A stretch of DNA of 64,000 nt from Saccharibacter floricola DSM 15669 (lineage in GTDB: Bacteria > Pseudomonadota > Alphaproteobacteria > Acetobacterales > Acetobacteraceae). This document shows positions 18,529-28,182 of this stretch, in pieces. The stretch is from the NCBI RefSeq assembly GCF_000378165.1, contig NZ_KB899333.1:186001-250000 (forward strand). The letters run 5' to 3'. How positions within the stretch are numbered: position 1 is the stretch's first letter; every line of letters begins with the position of its first letter. The translations under genes were made by a program, and so were the position numbers. The notes beneath the pieces are model-generated. The model was not told the origin of the DNA and did no database searches. It worked only from the letters and a program-made list of their open reading frames with translations.

Positions 18529-21489
18529 TCAAAGCTGTGTTGCTTCCCGCTCTTTGAGGAATATCTTAATATCGGTAATAGCTTGCTCTAGGCCAAGCCG
18601 CTGGACGGGGACACCTTCCGGGAAAGCAGAAAGAAGACGTGAAGGCATGCGATTATCCAGCATGACAAAAACGCCGTAATCATCAGTACGGCGGATGAGT
18701 CGACCGAAGGCCTGTCGCAAACGCATCCTTGTAATATGGTCATCATAAGCACGAGGCCGCCCCCCAGATAAAAGACGACGTCGTTCGCGATGAAGAATGT
18801 CCGGACGAGGCCAAGGGGTGCGTTCAAAAGCGACCATACGGAGTGCCTCTCCGGGGACATCGACACCATCGCGCATCGCGTCAGTGCCTAAAAGACAGCT
18901 ATGTTGTTCAGTACGGAAGACATCGACAAGGGTGGCATTATCCATCGCATCTATATGCTGTGCAAAGAGGGGAATGCCCTGTAAGCCAAGGGGCTCGTTG
19001 ATGCGTTTATGAACTTCCTTGAGGCGTCGAATGGCGGTGAAAAGCCCCAAGGCTCCTCCGCCTGATGTTTCAAAGAGGCGCTGAAAAGCTCGAGCCAGAC
19101 TGGCAATTTCCCCTGAAAGATCCGTGATAATATAAGCCCGTGTTTGTTGTGCATAATCAAAAGGACTCATGAGCGAAGCACGAAACGGGGGCTGGAGGAA
19201 ATGCGTGGTTCCCAGCCGCTCTTCTGCTTTACGCCATTGGTCATCGTCTGTTTCGTCGGGGCTGCGGTCTCGTAATGTTGCAGATGTGACGAGTAACCCA
19301 TGCGCCGTGCTTTGTAATGTGCTGGCAAAAGGCATTGTGGGGTCTACCCAATGCCGGTTCAGCGTTATGTCGTGCGTTTCATCCATTCCACGGAGTGCAG
19401 GCAGGCGTTCACGGCGGATGAAATCAATATAGAGAGGGCGCTCATGAGGGTTAGGGGGTGTCGTAATCGCCCGTAACATGGTGATCCAGCCTTGAAGGCG
19501 TGAAAAAGCGCGACGATGGAGGCTACGAATGGTGGCCTCTAGTCGTTGCTGGAAAGCAGCATCAAGGTCGTCTTGGTCTTCAAGCTGTTCGGATAATAAG
19601 GTGATGATACGGTCAAGCGGTTGGGCAATGGCTTGTAACGCGCTTAGAACCTTTTCTGTAACGGGAAGAAGGGCGTCTTGCGTAGGGTGGAGGTCACATT
19701 CCTGCCGATCATAAGCGGATGTTTCGCCGCGTTTGAGGGTGTTTTCTTCTTCTACCCGCGCCTGAAGTTGGCGGTCTAGGGCAAAGAGAAAGGCTTCAGC
19801 GGGGTGGTCGAGGGCGGCTTCTGCTTCAGAAGGAACGTTTGGGAACGCAATAGAAGGGGTGCCCTGTCCTTCGGGGGGAGAAGCGGCTGCCTGCGTTCGA
19901 GCATCTTGCAGCCGGACGCTCCATGAAGGGCGAGGGAGGCCTTGTTGTGTCGCATGAATGAGGGCTTGGAAGGGGCCTTGTAGGGCGGGGATGCGTTCTA
20001 AAATATCATCCATACGGCGGCGTAGGCCGCGTGCACGGGAGCGACCACCTTCAGCGCCTAAAATCCAGCGTCGGAGCTCGGCTGTTTCAAGCCCTGAAAA
20101 GGTGAGAGAGAAGGCACTATCCGCTGCAGCTGGGATATGATGGCCTTCGTCAAAGACATAGCGTGTGGGGATGCCGTTTTCATCAGACAGGTTAGCCGGA
20201 GCAAGAGCTTGGGGAAGAAGGGCATTCCAGGCAGCTTGGGAGAGAACAAGGGCATGATTAGCAATCACTAAATCCGCATGGCGCGCGCGGCGGATGCTAT
20301 GTTCAATAAAGCAGCTTTGATAATGCGGGCAGGCAGAATGAATGCACTCACCGCGTCGGTCGGCAATGCTGCTGAGCAAGCCGTGATGAAACAGTTCCCC
20401 AAACCAGCCGGGAAGATCGCCACCCATAACGTCGCCATCTGAGGTGGCATCTGCCCAACGGGAGAGAAGAGCGAGTGGAATGAGCATGTGCCGCTCATGT
20501 GGAGGGCGGTTTTTGGCGATGTTAACGATGTCTTCAAAGTTGAGAAGGCAGAGATAATTCTCACGCCCTTTGCGAATAACCGCCTTTTGGCGGCGCTGGG
20601 TCGGCTCGGGATAAAGGCGGGTGAGTTCTTGCTCAATTTGTCGTTGAAGATGTCGCGTATAGGTGCTGATCCAAACAGGCCCATCGTTCTTTTCTGCCCA
20701 CAGGCTCGCTGGCGCAATATAGCCGAGTGTCTTACCTGTGCCGGTTCCCGCTTCAGCTAAGACAATATGCGGCGCGTTGGGAACGTCGCGCGGGGCAAAG
20801 GCTTGCGTGGCAGCAGAGGCAAAGTCTGCTTGTCCTGGGCGCGGCTCTGCATGGTCGCCCAGCATCATTGTCAGGCGTAAACGGGCTGCTTTGGGGGCGA
20901 CAGGTTGACCTCCGGGGGCTGGGCGAGGGGCTTGTTCTTCCCATTGAGGGAGCCGACGCCAAATTTTTAACGCGTCATGAGGGGCGTTTCTTGAAGGGGA
21001 AAGTCCCTCTTCAGAGAGCATATGCTTGAGAAAACCAGCCCAGCTCCAGCGCGCTTGCTCTAGGGGAAAGAGAAGGGCGGCAAGGGTATCGCGCCCCTTG
21101 AGATGAAGCGCTTCTTGAAAATCGCTGAGGAGCTTTTCGCAAATATGATACAGCATATCCGCGCCAAAAGAGGTGGTCTTAGGCTCTATCAGACCAAGCT
21201 CTAGGGCTAATCCGCGCGGTGTTGGGGTGACACTACGTGCGGGATGGACAAAGAGGAAAAGCTCAAGAAGGTCAAACCATGGGGCGGGAGGGGGCTCAGA
21301 CGGGAGATTCAGAATTTTTAGTGTAGCGGGGCCATGCACCAATAAAGGCGGCGGAAAGAGGCGAAGCTGCTCTTGAATCTCTCGTTGTGATAGGGCCAGA
21401 AGCTCACCGTCTGGTGTCAAAAGGGATGACTGACCATGGCGGGCAATCAGCGCTGGGGCATCAAAAGGGGAGAGCAACGGGTTGGACAT
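18529..21489 (-). CDS. DinG/XPD-type ATP-dependent DNA helicase
   Basis: Superfamily 2 helicase of the DinG/YoaA group, probably iron-sulphur dependent, acting on DNA repair or replication-blocking structures. 986 aa. Walker A is AEAGTGTGKT (about residue 245), four Cys that can hold the cluster lie in ENYLC and GECIHSACPHYQSC, the motif II equivalent is VFDEGHH, and late motifs include GTDAMRDGVDVPGEAL and RLRQAFGRLIRR. The N-terminal 230 residues are family-specific. The frame stays open to 21708, but that part overlaps the divergent lysS; ATG 21489 gives a sensible N-terminus. Confidence 0.9.
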   Translation of the reverse strand: MSNPLLSPFDAPALIARHGQSSLLTPDGELLALSQREIQEQLRLFPPPLLVHGPATLKILNLPSEPPPAPWFDLLELFLFVHPARSVTPTPRGLALELGLIEPKTTSFGADMLYHICEKLLSDFQEALHLKGRDTLAALLFPLEQARWSWAGFLKHMLSEEGLSPSRNAPHDALKIWRRLPQWEEQAPRPAPGGQPVAPKAARLRLTMMLGDHAEPRPGQADFASAATQAFAPRDVPNAPHIVLAEAGTGTGKTLGYIAPASLWAEKNDGPVWISTYTRHLQRQIEQELTRLYPEPTQRRQKAVIRKGRENYLCLLNFEDIVNIAKNRPPHERHMLIPLALLSRWADATSDGDVMGGDLPGWFGELFHHGLLSSIADRRGECIHSACPHYQSCFIEHSIRRARHADLVIANHALVLSQAAWNALLPQALAPANLSDENGIPTRYVFDEGHHIPAAADSAFSLTFSGLETAELRRWILGAEGGRSRARGLRRRMDDILERIPALQGPFQALIHATQQGLPRPSWSVRLQDARTQAAASPPEGQGTPSIAFPNVPSEAEAALDHPAEAFLFALDRQLQARVEEENTLKRGETSAYDRQECDLHPTQDALLPVTEKVLSALQAIAQPLDRIITLLSEQLEDQDDLDAAFQQRLEATIRSLHRRAFSRLQGWITMLRAITTPPNPHERPLYIDFIRRERLPALRGMDETHDITLNRHWVDPTMPFASTLQSTAHGLLVTSATLRDRSPDETDDDQWRKAEERLGTTHFLQPPFRASLMSPFDYAQQTRAYIITDLSGEIASLARAFQRLFETSGGGALGLFTAIRRLKEVHKRINEPLGLQGIPLFAQHIDAMDNATLVDVFRTEQHSCLLGTDAMRDGVDVPGEALRMVAFERTPWPRPDILHRERRRLLSGGRPRAYDDHITRMRLRQAFGRLIRRTDDYGVFVMLDNRMPSRLLSAFPEGVPVQRLGLEQAITDIKIFLKEREATQL

Positions 21490-21598
21490 TACATGTAGTC
21501 TAGCGGGAAAATGAGCCCCTGCCGAGAGGTTCTTTTTTACCAGAAGAGAAAGAGCTTGCTTGACCAGAAGGGCGCGGCCCCATATTTTTGCACCCCTT

Positions 21599-23224
21599 AT
21601 GCAGAAAAACCCTTCTTCCCCACTTCCTGATTCGTCTTTTCCCAAACTCTGGCCGTTTGAGGAAGCCCGCAAAATTGCTAAACGTGTGGCTAATGCAGAC
21701 CCCAGCAAACCTGTCTTGTTAGAGACGGGTTATGGGCCGTCTGGCTTGCCACATATCGGAACGTTCGGGGAAGTTGCCCGTACCACATGGGTGCGTCAGG
21801 CGTTCGAAGCGATGACTGGTCGCCCCACACGTTTGCTTGCATTCTCTGATGATATGGATGCTTTGCGCAAAGTGCCTGGGAATGTGCCTCAGCAAGAGAT
21901 GCTAGAGAAGCATCTAGGCTTACCGCTGTCACGGATTCCTGATCCATTTGGCACGCATGAAAGTTTTGCTGCACATAACAACGCGCGTTTGCGTCAGTTT
22001 TTAGATAGCTTTGGCTTTGAATACGAGTTCGCGTCCGCGACCGATTACTATACGAACGGCACATTTGATGCTGCGCTAAAGCGTGTTTTAGAAGAACATG
22101 ATAAGATCATCGCTGTGATTGCCCCAACCTTGGGGAAAGAGCGCCGCGCAACCTATTCGCCTGTTTTGCCCATTCATCCTAAGACGGGCCAAGTGATGCA
22201 GGTGCCTATTCTGGCTGTAAACCCAGAGGCCGGGACAGTGCGCTGGGAAGACGAGACTGGCGAGATGTTTGAGACCTCCGTGTACGGTGGTCAGGCGAAA
22301 ATGCAGTGGAAAGCCGACTGGGCGATGCGTTGGTACGCGCTCGGTGTGGACTATGAAATGTCAGGAAAAGACCTGATTGATAGTGTGAAGCTCTCTTCTA
22401 AGATTTGCCGGATATTGGGGAAAGAACCACCTGCTGGGCTGACATATGAGCTGTTCCTTGATTCTGAAGGGCAGAAAATCAGTAAGTCAAAAGGCAACGG
22501 ACTGTCTGTTGAGGAATGGCTACGTTATGGGCCGGCTGAAAGTTTGGGGCAGTATATGTTCCAGCAACCGACACGCGCTAAACGTCTTTACACAGATATG
22601 ATCCCACGGGCGGCGGATGATTATCTCACGCATGTTCAGAAGGCCAAAACGCAGGATGAGGAAACATTCCTCGCTAACCCCGTATGGTTTCTCCATAACG
22701 GTACATTGCGCCCTCAGGATACGAGCCCTGTTTCATTTACAGCATTGTTGAACTTGGCCAGCGTGGCGAATGCTAAGGAAGCTGAGACGCTATGGAAGTT
22801 CTTGCAGCGTTATGATTCGTCGCTATCGCCAGAAACACATCCGTATGTAGCGCGCTTGGTTGAACATGCCTTAGCGTATTTTAACGAGCGTGTCCGCCCT
22901 CGTAAGGTCTATCGTGCTCCTAATGAGCGGGAGCGGAAGGGGCTTGAAGACCTTGCCGCGGCTCTGAAAGAACTTCCTGCTGATACGTCTCCTGATGATG
23001 TGCAAAATGTCGTCTTTGAAGTAGGTAAACGGTATTTTGAGAAATCAGAACTACGTTCCTGGTTCGGCTGCTTGTATGAGGTTCTTCTAGGGCAAAGTGA
23101 AGGGCCACGTTTTGGTATCTTTGCCGCTCTTTTTGGGTTGAATGAAACGGTTTCCTTGATTGAGGAAGGCCTTGCTCGCCCTGTCGTTGTTGAGCCTCTG
23201 TCAGAAGAGGTGACAGAGAAGTAG
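21599..23224 (+). CDS. lysS: Lysine--tRNA ligase, class I
   Basis: Charges tRNA-Lys. This is the class I (archaeal-type, LysK) enzyme, usual in alphaproteobacteria, rather than the class II E. coli form. 541 aa. GYGPSGLPHIGTFGE carries the HIGH motif (HIGT) and QKISKSKGNG the KMSKS motif. The C-terminal half is helical anticodon-binding. TTG 21560 is in frame, but ATG 21599 is more likely. It is followed 11 bases later by the MprF-like gene. Confidence 0.94.
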   Translation: MQKNPSSPLPDSSFPKLWPFEEARKIAKRVANADPSKPVLLETGYGPSGLPHIGTFGEVARTTWVRQAFEAMTGRPTRLLAFSDDMDALRKVPGNVPQQEMLEKHLGLPLSRIPDPFGTHESFAAHNNARLRQFLDSFGFEYEFASATDYYTNGTFDAALKRVLEEHDKIIAVIAPTLGKERRATYSPVLPIHPKTGQVMQVPILAVNPEAGTVRWEDETGEMFETSVYGGQAKMQWKADWAMRWYALGVDYEMSGKDLIDSVKLSSKICRILGKEPPAGLTYELFLDSEGQKISKSKGNGLSVEEWLRYGPAESLGQYMFQQPTRAKRLYTDMIPRAADDYLTHVQKAKTQDEETFLANPVWFLHNGTLRPQDTSPVSFTALLNLASVANAKEAETLWKFLQRYDSSLSPETHPYVARLVEHALAYFNERVRPRKVYRAPNERERKGLEDLAAALKELPADTSPDDVQNVVFEVGKRYFEKSELRSWFGCLYEVLLGQSEGPRFGIFAALFGLNETVSLIEEGLARPVVVEPLSEEVTEK

Positions 23225-23235
23225 CTGGAGGCGAG

Positions 23236-25269
23236 GTGTCATTGCAGTCTGACAAAACACAGCAAGAAGAGGTGCCACCCCCCAGTAAAAGGCGGTGGCA
23301 GCGCCTCATGATGCGAGCACCGGCGCTTTTTGGGTTGGTGCTTCTTATTGTTGCTGTTTTTGTGATTTGGCGTGAACTTCGCTGCCTCTCTGTTCATGAC
23401 ATCTTTCTGAGTCTTCATGGCATCCCTGCTTCAGCTTTATGGGAGGGAGCCGGGGCAACGGTGATCGCTTATGCGATTTTGTCTTTTTATGATGGCCTTG
23501 CTTGCCGCCATGTGAAGGCCGGTGTTTCGTGGGGACGTTCGGCCTTCGTGGCCTTCTGTGCCTATGTGTTGTCCCACAATATTGGGTGTGCAGCGGTTTC
23601 TGGCACAGCAGTGCGTTATCGGCTTTATCGAAGTTGGGGAGTATCAGGCGGTAAGGTCGCTTCTATCGTGGCCTTTTGTTCCATTACTTACTTACTGGGA
23701 ACGCTTGGGCTCGTTGGTTTTGTGTTGCTCTGGCAACCAAGGGCGATCCCGCTTCTAGTTCATCTTCCCCTATGGGTGCCCTACCTTGTGGGAGGTGCGT
23801 GTTACGTGGCTCTATTGGGGTATGTTGGGGTATCGGTCTGGCGGAAAGAATTACGTCTTTTCCGTTGGACGATTGACCTCCCCGGGTGGCGCCTTGCGCT
23901 GGGGCAAATCATTATCAGTATGGCTGATATGTCTGTCACAGCACTGATTGCTTGGTGCGTGATTGGGCCTTTGCCGGAAAGTTGTGGTCTGACCTTTGGT
24001 GGGTTTTTGGCGATTTATATCGTGTCCTACACGGCGGGGCTTGTGGCGAGCGTTCCTGGCGGTTTGGGCGTGTTTGAAAGCACAATGCTTCTGTCATTAT
24101 CGCCATGGCTTCCCGTGTCGCGCATTATGAGTGCGATACTCGTTTTCCGGCTATTTTATTATATCATTCCACTTCTTGTAGCGGGGTTTCTGTTCGCAGG
24201 GCATGAGCTTCTGTTGCGTGGTCTACCACGTTCTGCGCGTGAAGGAAGTCGCGGCCAGGTGCTTAAGCCAAATGAAGTCGTGCGGGAATCAGAAGCTGAT
24301 TTTTCGGTGATTGTCGCGACAGGGCTGCAAGCGCTTTTGGGTGTGAGTATGGTTATCTACGCCCTCATTGCGCCATTGCCTGAGTTTCATTCATTAATTC
24401 ATGCAACATTAACGCAGTTGGCTGTTTTTGCTCTTTGTGTGTGTGGTGTGATGCTTGTTGGGCTTTCATTGGGACTTTCCCAACGTGTTGCGCTTGCTTG
24501 GCGTCTTTCAGTGGGCGTGCTGTGTGCTACCTTCATTGCGTTGTTGTTTCGGCAAGCGCATTGGATCACATGGCTCATCGTGGCGGCTGTTCTGATGGTT
24601 CTGGTTCCTTTTCGTGGAGGATATTACCGGCAAGCTCATTGGCGTGTAGAGCCATTATCGCCGGCCATTTTGGCGCCATTATCGCTCTGGCTCTTTGGTC
24701 TTGCAGGGATGGGCTGGGTCGCTGTGCAGCGTCACCTTGGGCCCATTTGGTGGCGTGCGATGATTTACGATGCGCATACAGCTGCTGGACGATGGTTTCT
24801 GGGTGTGTCGGCACTGTGCTGCATTTACGCGTTGTGGCGCGCTGTGAAACGAACGCAGATTCATCCGTTCCCGTGGACTACACAGAGTGCCGCCGCTTAT
24901 GGGTGTCTTATTGATGATGTGGCCCCTAGAAATGTGCTGTCCTGTGCACGGATTATTCCAGATGGGTTTATACGGGACGAGACCAATAGAGCGGGGATCG
25001 CTTTCGTACGGATGGAGCCTTATTTGCTGGCGCTAGATGGTGCTGTGGGGGGAGAGGCTTATTATGACGCTGCGATTTGGCGTATGCGCGACTATGCCCT
25101 GCAGGAGGGATACGGGTTGGCCTTCTTACAGCAAGGGGACGCCTTAGCCTCTATTTATGAAGATTTAGGGCTAAGTGCGTTTCCGCTTGCAGAAGGGTGG
25201 TACCTTTTTTGTGCTATTGAGCACTATAGTTCTCTTATGGTTCAGCTGAAGCAAAAAGGCTTTGCCTAG
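23236..25269 (+). CDS. MprF-like membrane protein with shortened synthase domain
   Basis: Polytopic membrane protein of 677 aa. The N-terminal part (about residues 20-330) is a UPF0104/MprF flippase-type domain (VLSHNIGCAAVSGTAVRYRLY, ASVPGGLGVFESTMLL), followed by a second group of membrane helices to about residue 535. Full MprF proteins then carry about 300 residues of tandem GNAT-like aminoacyl-phosphatidylglycerol synthase. Here only about 140 residues remain, resembling the first half (YEDLGLSAFPLAEGWYLF), and the protein stops. Transfer of Lys/Ala to lipid is therefore doubtful; a flippase role could persist. The start is GTG with GGAGG nearby, co-transcribed with lysS, which could supply Lys-tRNA. 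Confidence 0.82.
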   Translation: MSLQSDKTQQEEVPPPSKRRWQRLMMRAPALFGLVLLIVAVFVIWRELRCLSVHDIFLSLHGIPASALWEGAGATVIAYAILSFYDGLACRHVKAGVSWGRSAFVAFCAYVLSHNIGCAAVSGTAVRYRLYRSWGVSGGKVASIVAFCSITYLLGTLGLVGFVLLWQPRAIPLLVHLPLWVPYLVGGACYVALLGYVGVSVWRKELRLFRWTIDLPGWRLALGQIIISMADMSVTALIAWCVIGPLPESCGLTFGGFLAIYIVSYTAGLVASVPGGLGVFESTMLLSLSPWLPVSRIMSAILVFRLFYYIIPLLVAGFLFAGHELLLRGLPRSAREGSRGQVLKPNEVVRESEADFSVIVATGLQALLGVSMVIYALIAPLPEFHSLIHATLTQLAVFALCVCGVMLVGLSLGLSQRVALAWRLSVGVLCATFIALLFRQAHWITWLIVAAVLMVLVPFRGGYYRQAHWRVEPLSPAILAPLSLWLFGLAGMGWVAVQRHLGPIWWRAMIYDAHTAAGRWFLGVSALCCIYALWRAVKRTQIHPFPWTTQSAAAYGCLIDDVAPRNVLSCARIIPDGFIRDETNRAGIAFVRMEPYLLALDGAVGGEAYYDAAIWRMRDYALQEGYGLAFLQQGDALASIYEDLGLSAFPLAEGWYLFCAIEHYSSLMVQLKQKGFA

Positions 25270-25838
25270 AAAGCCTCATTAAATGCGGGAAGAGGGAGTT
25301 CCTGACCGTAGCATCCATAGGCCTCAACAGCATGGCAGGAGAGTGTCTCATGCTGACCGAAGAGCTCGACCAACTCTAGGCGATCAACAACGAGAGGTTG
25401 GCTCTTGAAGAGGTTATGACGTTGTATCCAAGGGATAATATCCGTCTCACGACCGGGCGAAACATAGCCAAGTGTTGTTTCTGGATGAAAGCGCTGGCGA
25501 ACAGGCGCGCAAGTCGCTGCTCTTAGGCGTTTTTCGACGTTTCGTTGAAGTTGCGATAGAGGGTCGCTGGGCGAGGGGCACGTAACAAGGCGATCATCAT
25601 ACGAGCCAGGGCGATGATAAACTTGCTGGAAACAGATAGAAAACGGTTCCCATATGAGCTTCCGAAGTTCATAATCAACTTCGTCCAACAGTGGGCGCGC
25701 ATTGATATCGCCGAGCGAGCGCAGGATAAGGTGGCTATTGAGCTGCGGGGTCCAGTGAACATCATCAAGCGTCCCCCGCAATAAAGAAAAATCATCATCT
25801 AAAAACGGAGCAAGAGGCACTCCGAGAGCCAGTTTCAT
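25266..25838 (-). CDS. ThpR/2H-phosphoesterase-like protein, altered active site
   Basis: 190-residue protein with the layout of RNA 2',3'-cyclic phosphodiesterase ThpR (LigT fold): N-terminal LALGVPLAPFL, first motif near SHLILRSLGDI, second near RFHPETTLGYV. Active 2H enzymes have two H-x-T/S-x motifs. Here the first reads HLIL (Thr to Ile) and the second ETTL (His to Glu), so catalysis is doubtful. ATG 25838 has AAGG ten bases upstream; the longer frame to 25877 lacks family-like sequence. It overlaps the convergent MprF-like gene by four bases. Confidence 0.7.
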   Translation of the reverse strand: MKLALGVPLAPFLDDDFSLLRGTLDDVHWTPQLNSHLILRSLGDINARPLLDEVDYELRKLIWEPFSICFQQVYHRPGSYDDRLVTCPSPSDPLSQLQRNVEKRLRAATCAPVRQRFHPETTLGYVSPGRETDIIPWIQRHNLFKSQPLVVDRLELVELFGQHETLSCHAVEAYGCYGQELPLPAFNEAF

Positions 25839-25974
25839 CGGTCTTGACCTTTCTGCAAAAGCGTTCGGTCTTGACACTCATGTAGGAAACGCCACATCTT
25901 ACTTCAAGATTGGGTTGGGGAAGAGTGTCTCCATAAGACGGCCCAACGTCGATTATTTTCCGGAAAAAGGTATC

Positions 25975-26745
25975 ATGGCTTTTCATCCTGATTTTCAAGG
26001 CACGGAAACCCAACAGGGTCAGAGCGCGGTCGATGCAGGCCTACGGGCTTACATGTTGCGCGTTTTTAACTGGATGGCTGTTGCGCTCTTGCTGACATCA
26101 ATTTCAGCCTATGCCGTTGTGAATACGTCATTGAAGACGCTTTTCTACAGCGCTCATATGCTTAGTGATGGGCGGGTTTCGGTCGGGCCGACACTTCTAG
26201 GAATAGTCGCAATTTTTGCCCCTCTTGCGTTTGTGTTGGTTCTATCCTTTGGGGTAAATCGCCTTTCGCGTAATGTGGCACAAGCGCTTTTCTTAGTTTA
26301 CAGCCTCGTTATGGGCGTCAGTCTTTCGAGTATTCTGTTGCTCTATACAGGGACATCGGTTGTTAGAACCTTTTTGATCACAGCAAGTCTTTATGCGGCT
26401 GTGTCTTTATGGGGCTATGTAACGAAGCGCTCTCTTGTTGGCATGGGGTCTTTCCTTTTTATGGGCCTGATTGGTTTAATCATTGCCGGGCTTGTGAATA
26501 TGTTCTTTCCTTCAGATAAGGCGAGCATGCTTATCTCTTTTGTTGGAGTGCTCATTTTTACTGGTTTTACAGCGTACGATACTCAACGTATTAAAATGTC
26601 CTACCAGTACTATGTGAGTGCATTAGGCCCTGATGATGTTGGGAAGATGAGCGTTTATGATGCTCTGTCGATGTATCTCAACTTTGTTAATATGTTCCAG
26701 TATTTATTGCAGTTCTTTGGTCAGCGAACCGGTGGGCGTAACTGA
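25975..26745 (+). CDS. Bax inhibitor-1 / YccA family membrane protein
   Basis: Seven-helix inner-membrane protein of the BI-1 (TMBIM) family, related to E. coli YbhL/YccA; YccA modulates FtsH, and some bacterial members leak calcium. 256 aa. After a polar 30-residue N-terminus come helices starting YMLRVFNWMAVALLLTS. Family signatures are GVSLSSILLLYTG, LFMGLIGLIIAGLVNMFF and FTGFTAYDTQRIK with conserved Asp. ATG 25975 is preceded by AAAGG. A terminator follows. Confidence 0.92.
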   Translation: MAFHPDFQGTETQQGQSAVDAGLRAYMLRVFNWMAVALLLTSISAYAVVNTSLKTLFYSAHMLSDGRVSVGPTLLGIVAIFAPLAFVLVLSFGVNRLSRNVAQALFLVYSLVMGVSLSSILLLYTGTSVVRTFLITASLYAAVSLWGYVTKRSLVGMGSFLFMGLIGLIIAGLVNMFFPSDKASMLISFVGVLIFTGFTAYDTQRIKMSYQYYVSALGPDDVGKMSVYDALSMYLNFVNMFQYLLQFFGQRTGGRN

Positions 26746-26769
26746 GAAGAAGAGGGCTGATGAAGGGAA

Positions 26770-26797
26770 GGGGGAGTGGAAGCACTTCCCCTTTTTT
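26770..26797 (+). terminator. Intrinsic terminator after BI-1 gene
   Basis: GGGGGAGTG (26770-26778) pairs with CACTTCCCC (26783-26791), one G-T pair, four-base loop, six-base T-run. Confidence 0.82.
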
Positions 26798-26842
26798 GTG
26801 GAATCATTATGATCTTATCTGTGCAGTTATGAAACGATCATC

Positions 26843-26872
26843 CTCAAAAATTACTAAGAGGTAATTTTTGAG
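26843..26872. repeat. 12-bp perfect inverted repeat upstream of cyoA
   Basis: CTCAAAAATTAC (26843-26854) and GTAATTTTTGAG (26861-26872) with a six-base spacer. It is AT-rich and has no T-run. It lies in the 436-base gap between the BI-1 gene and cyoA, over 300 bases before the cyoA start, so it could be a regulator site. The rest of the gap holds no open frame. Confidence 0.55.
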
Positions 26873-27004
26873 CTATTCTTTAAAAAAGCACAGAGGCAGC
26901 TGCTAACTGCTATTTTTTAAATTAGAACTTGATTAGTGCCCTTTATTTTTGTCAATTTCCCCTTGTATTCTATGCCATTCAGGCGGATTACGGTGGGTGG
27001 CACT

Positions 27005-27018
27005 GGGATTATAATCCC
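27005..27018. promoter_or_regulatory. 14-bp perfect palindrome upstream of cyo operon
   Basis: GGGATTATAATCCC, a complete dyad without spacer, 164 bases before the cyoA start. It may be an operator; it also contains TATAAT, so it could include a -10 hexamer. No known regulator motif matches it in my knowledge. Confidence 0.45.
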
Positions 27019-27181
27019 TAACTATATGAGTAGAGTAAGGAAGGGAGACCTTCTTTTGTCAGGATACGAGCGAAGAAAGGCATACTATCATGGTAACGTT
27101 CGGTCGCATTGATGCGGTCCTGGCTGTGTCACAATGTGTTTTGGCCCTAGACGGCCAAAGCGACAGATAAAGGCAGGACCC

Positions 27182-28168
27182 ATGAAAAGACTCTGGCGAT
27201 TTTTCCCGGCGTTGCCTGCGTTAATGCTGTCGGGTTGCACGGTTGACTTGCTTCAGCCGGGCGGGCCGATTGGCGAAGGTAACCGCGACATGATGGTGCT
27301 TGAGTTCGCCGTCATGATGTGCGTTGTTGTGCCTACCTGTATCGCAACCTTGGTCATTGCTTGGAAATACCGGGCAGCCAACACTAAGGCTGAATACAAA
27401 CCAAAATGGGCACATTCGAACGTACTCGAAGTGTTTATTTGGGGTATTCCGGTTTTGATTATTGCTGTTCTCAGTTGCATTAACTTCTGGAGCACGCATT
27501 ATTACGATCCGTACAAACCCCTTGCACAAGACATGCTTAAACGTGAGCATGCTGAGAACACCAAACCGCTTGAAGTTCAGGTTGTTTCACTGGACTGGAA
27601 GTGGCTGTTTATCTACCCTGAGCAGGGTATTGCGACGATTAACGAGCTGGACGTCCCAACGAAAACTCCGTTGGATCTCCACATTACGTCAGATAGCGTG
27701 ATGACATCGTTCTTCATTCCGCAGCTTGGCTCTCAGATTTACAGCATGGCTGGTATGGAAACGCGTCTTCATCTCTTGGCTCGTAAGCCAGGAAGCTATC
27801 GTGGTGAAGCAGCGCAGTATAGCGGCCCAGGCTTCTCTGGCATGAAGTTCCGCGCTATCGCTATGCCACAAGAGCAGTTCGCTTCTTGGGTAGAGAATGT
27901 TCGCACCGGAACCAGCCAGTTTGCTGAGAAAGATGCATTGGACGAAAAAACATATCGTCGTTATGCAACTCCCCCAGCAGTTAGCAATGAAGTCGCTCCG
28001 GCTCCAGCACCTGTGACATATTTCTCAAATGTCCAGTCTGCTCTGTTCCAGCATATTATTGCTAAATACAACAATGGTATGGCGCGTGATGCGAATGGCA
28101 ACGGTGTAATGCATATGGATATGCAGAACAACGGTGCTAATGGCACATCTTCCGCTACCGGCATGTAA
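27182..28168 (+). CDS. cyoA: Ubiquinol oxidase bo3 subunit II
   Basis: Subunit II of the cytochrome bo3-type quinol oxidase in the inner membrane. 328 aa. Lipoprotein signal ending LMLSGC, two transmembrane helices ([20 protein letters not shown] and [15 protein letters not shown]), then a periplasmic cupredoxin-fold domain ([40 protein letters not shown]). The CuA ligand Cys residues are absent, as expected for a quinol rather than cytochrome c oxidase. ATG 27182 is chosen over an upstream frame start because it begins the signal peptide. Confidence 0.97.
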   Translation: MKRLWRFFPALPALMLSGCTVDLLQPGGPIGEGNRDMMVLEFAVMMCVVVPTCIATLVIAWKYRAANTKAEYKPKWAHSNVLEVFIWGIPVLIIAVLSCINFWSTHYYDPYKPLAQDMLKREHAENTKPLEVQVVSLDWKWLFIYPEQGIATINELDVPTKTPLDLHITSDSVMTSFFIPQLGSQIYSMAGMETRLHLLARKPGSYRGEAAQYSGPGFSGMKFRAIAMPQEQFASWVENVRTGTSQFAEKDALDEKTYRRYATPPAVSNEVAPAPAPVTYFSNVQSALFQHIIAKYNNGMARDANGNGVMHMDMQNNGANGTSSATGM

Positions 28169-28182
28169 GGAATTACCTAAAG

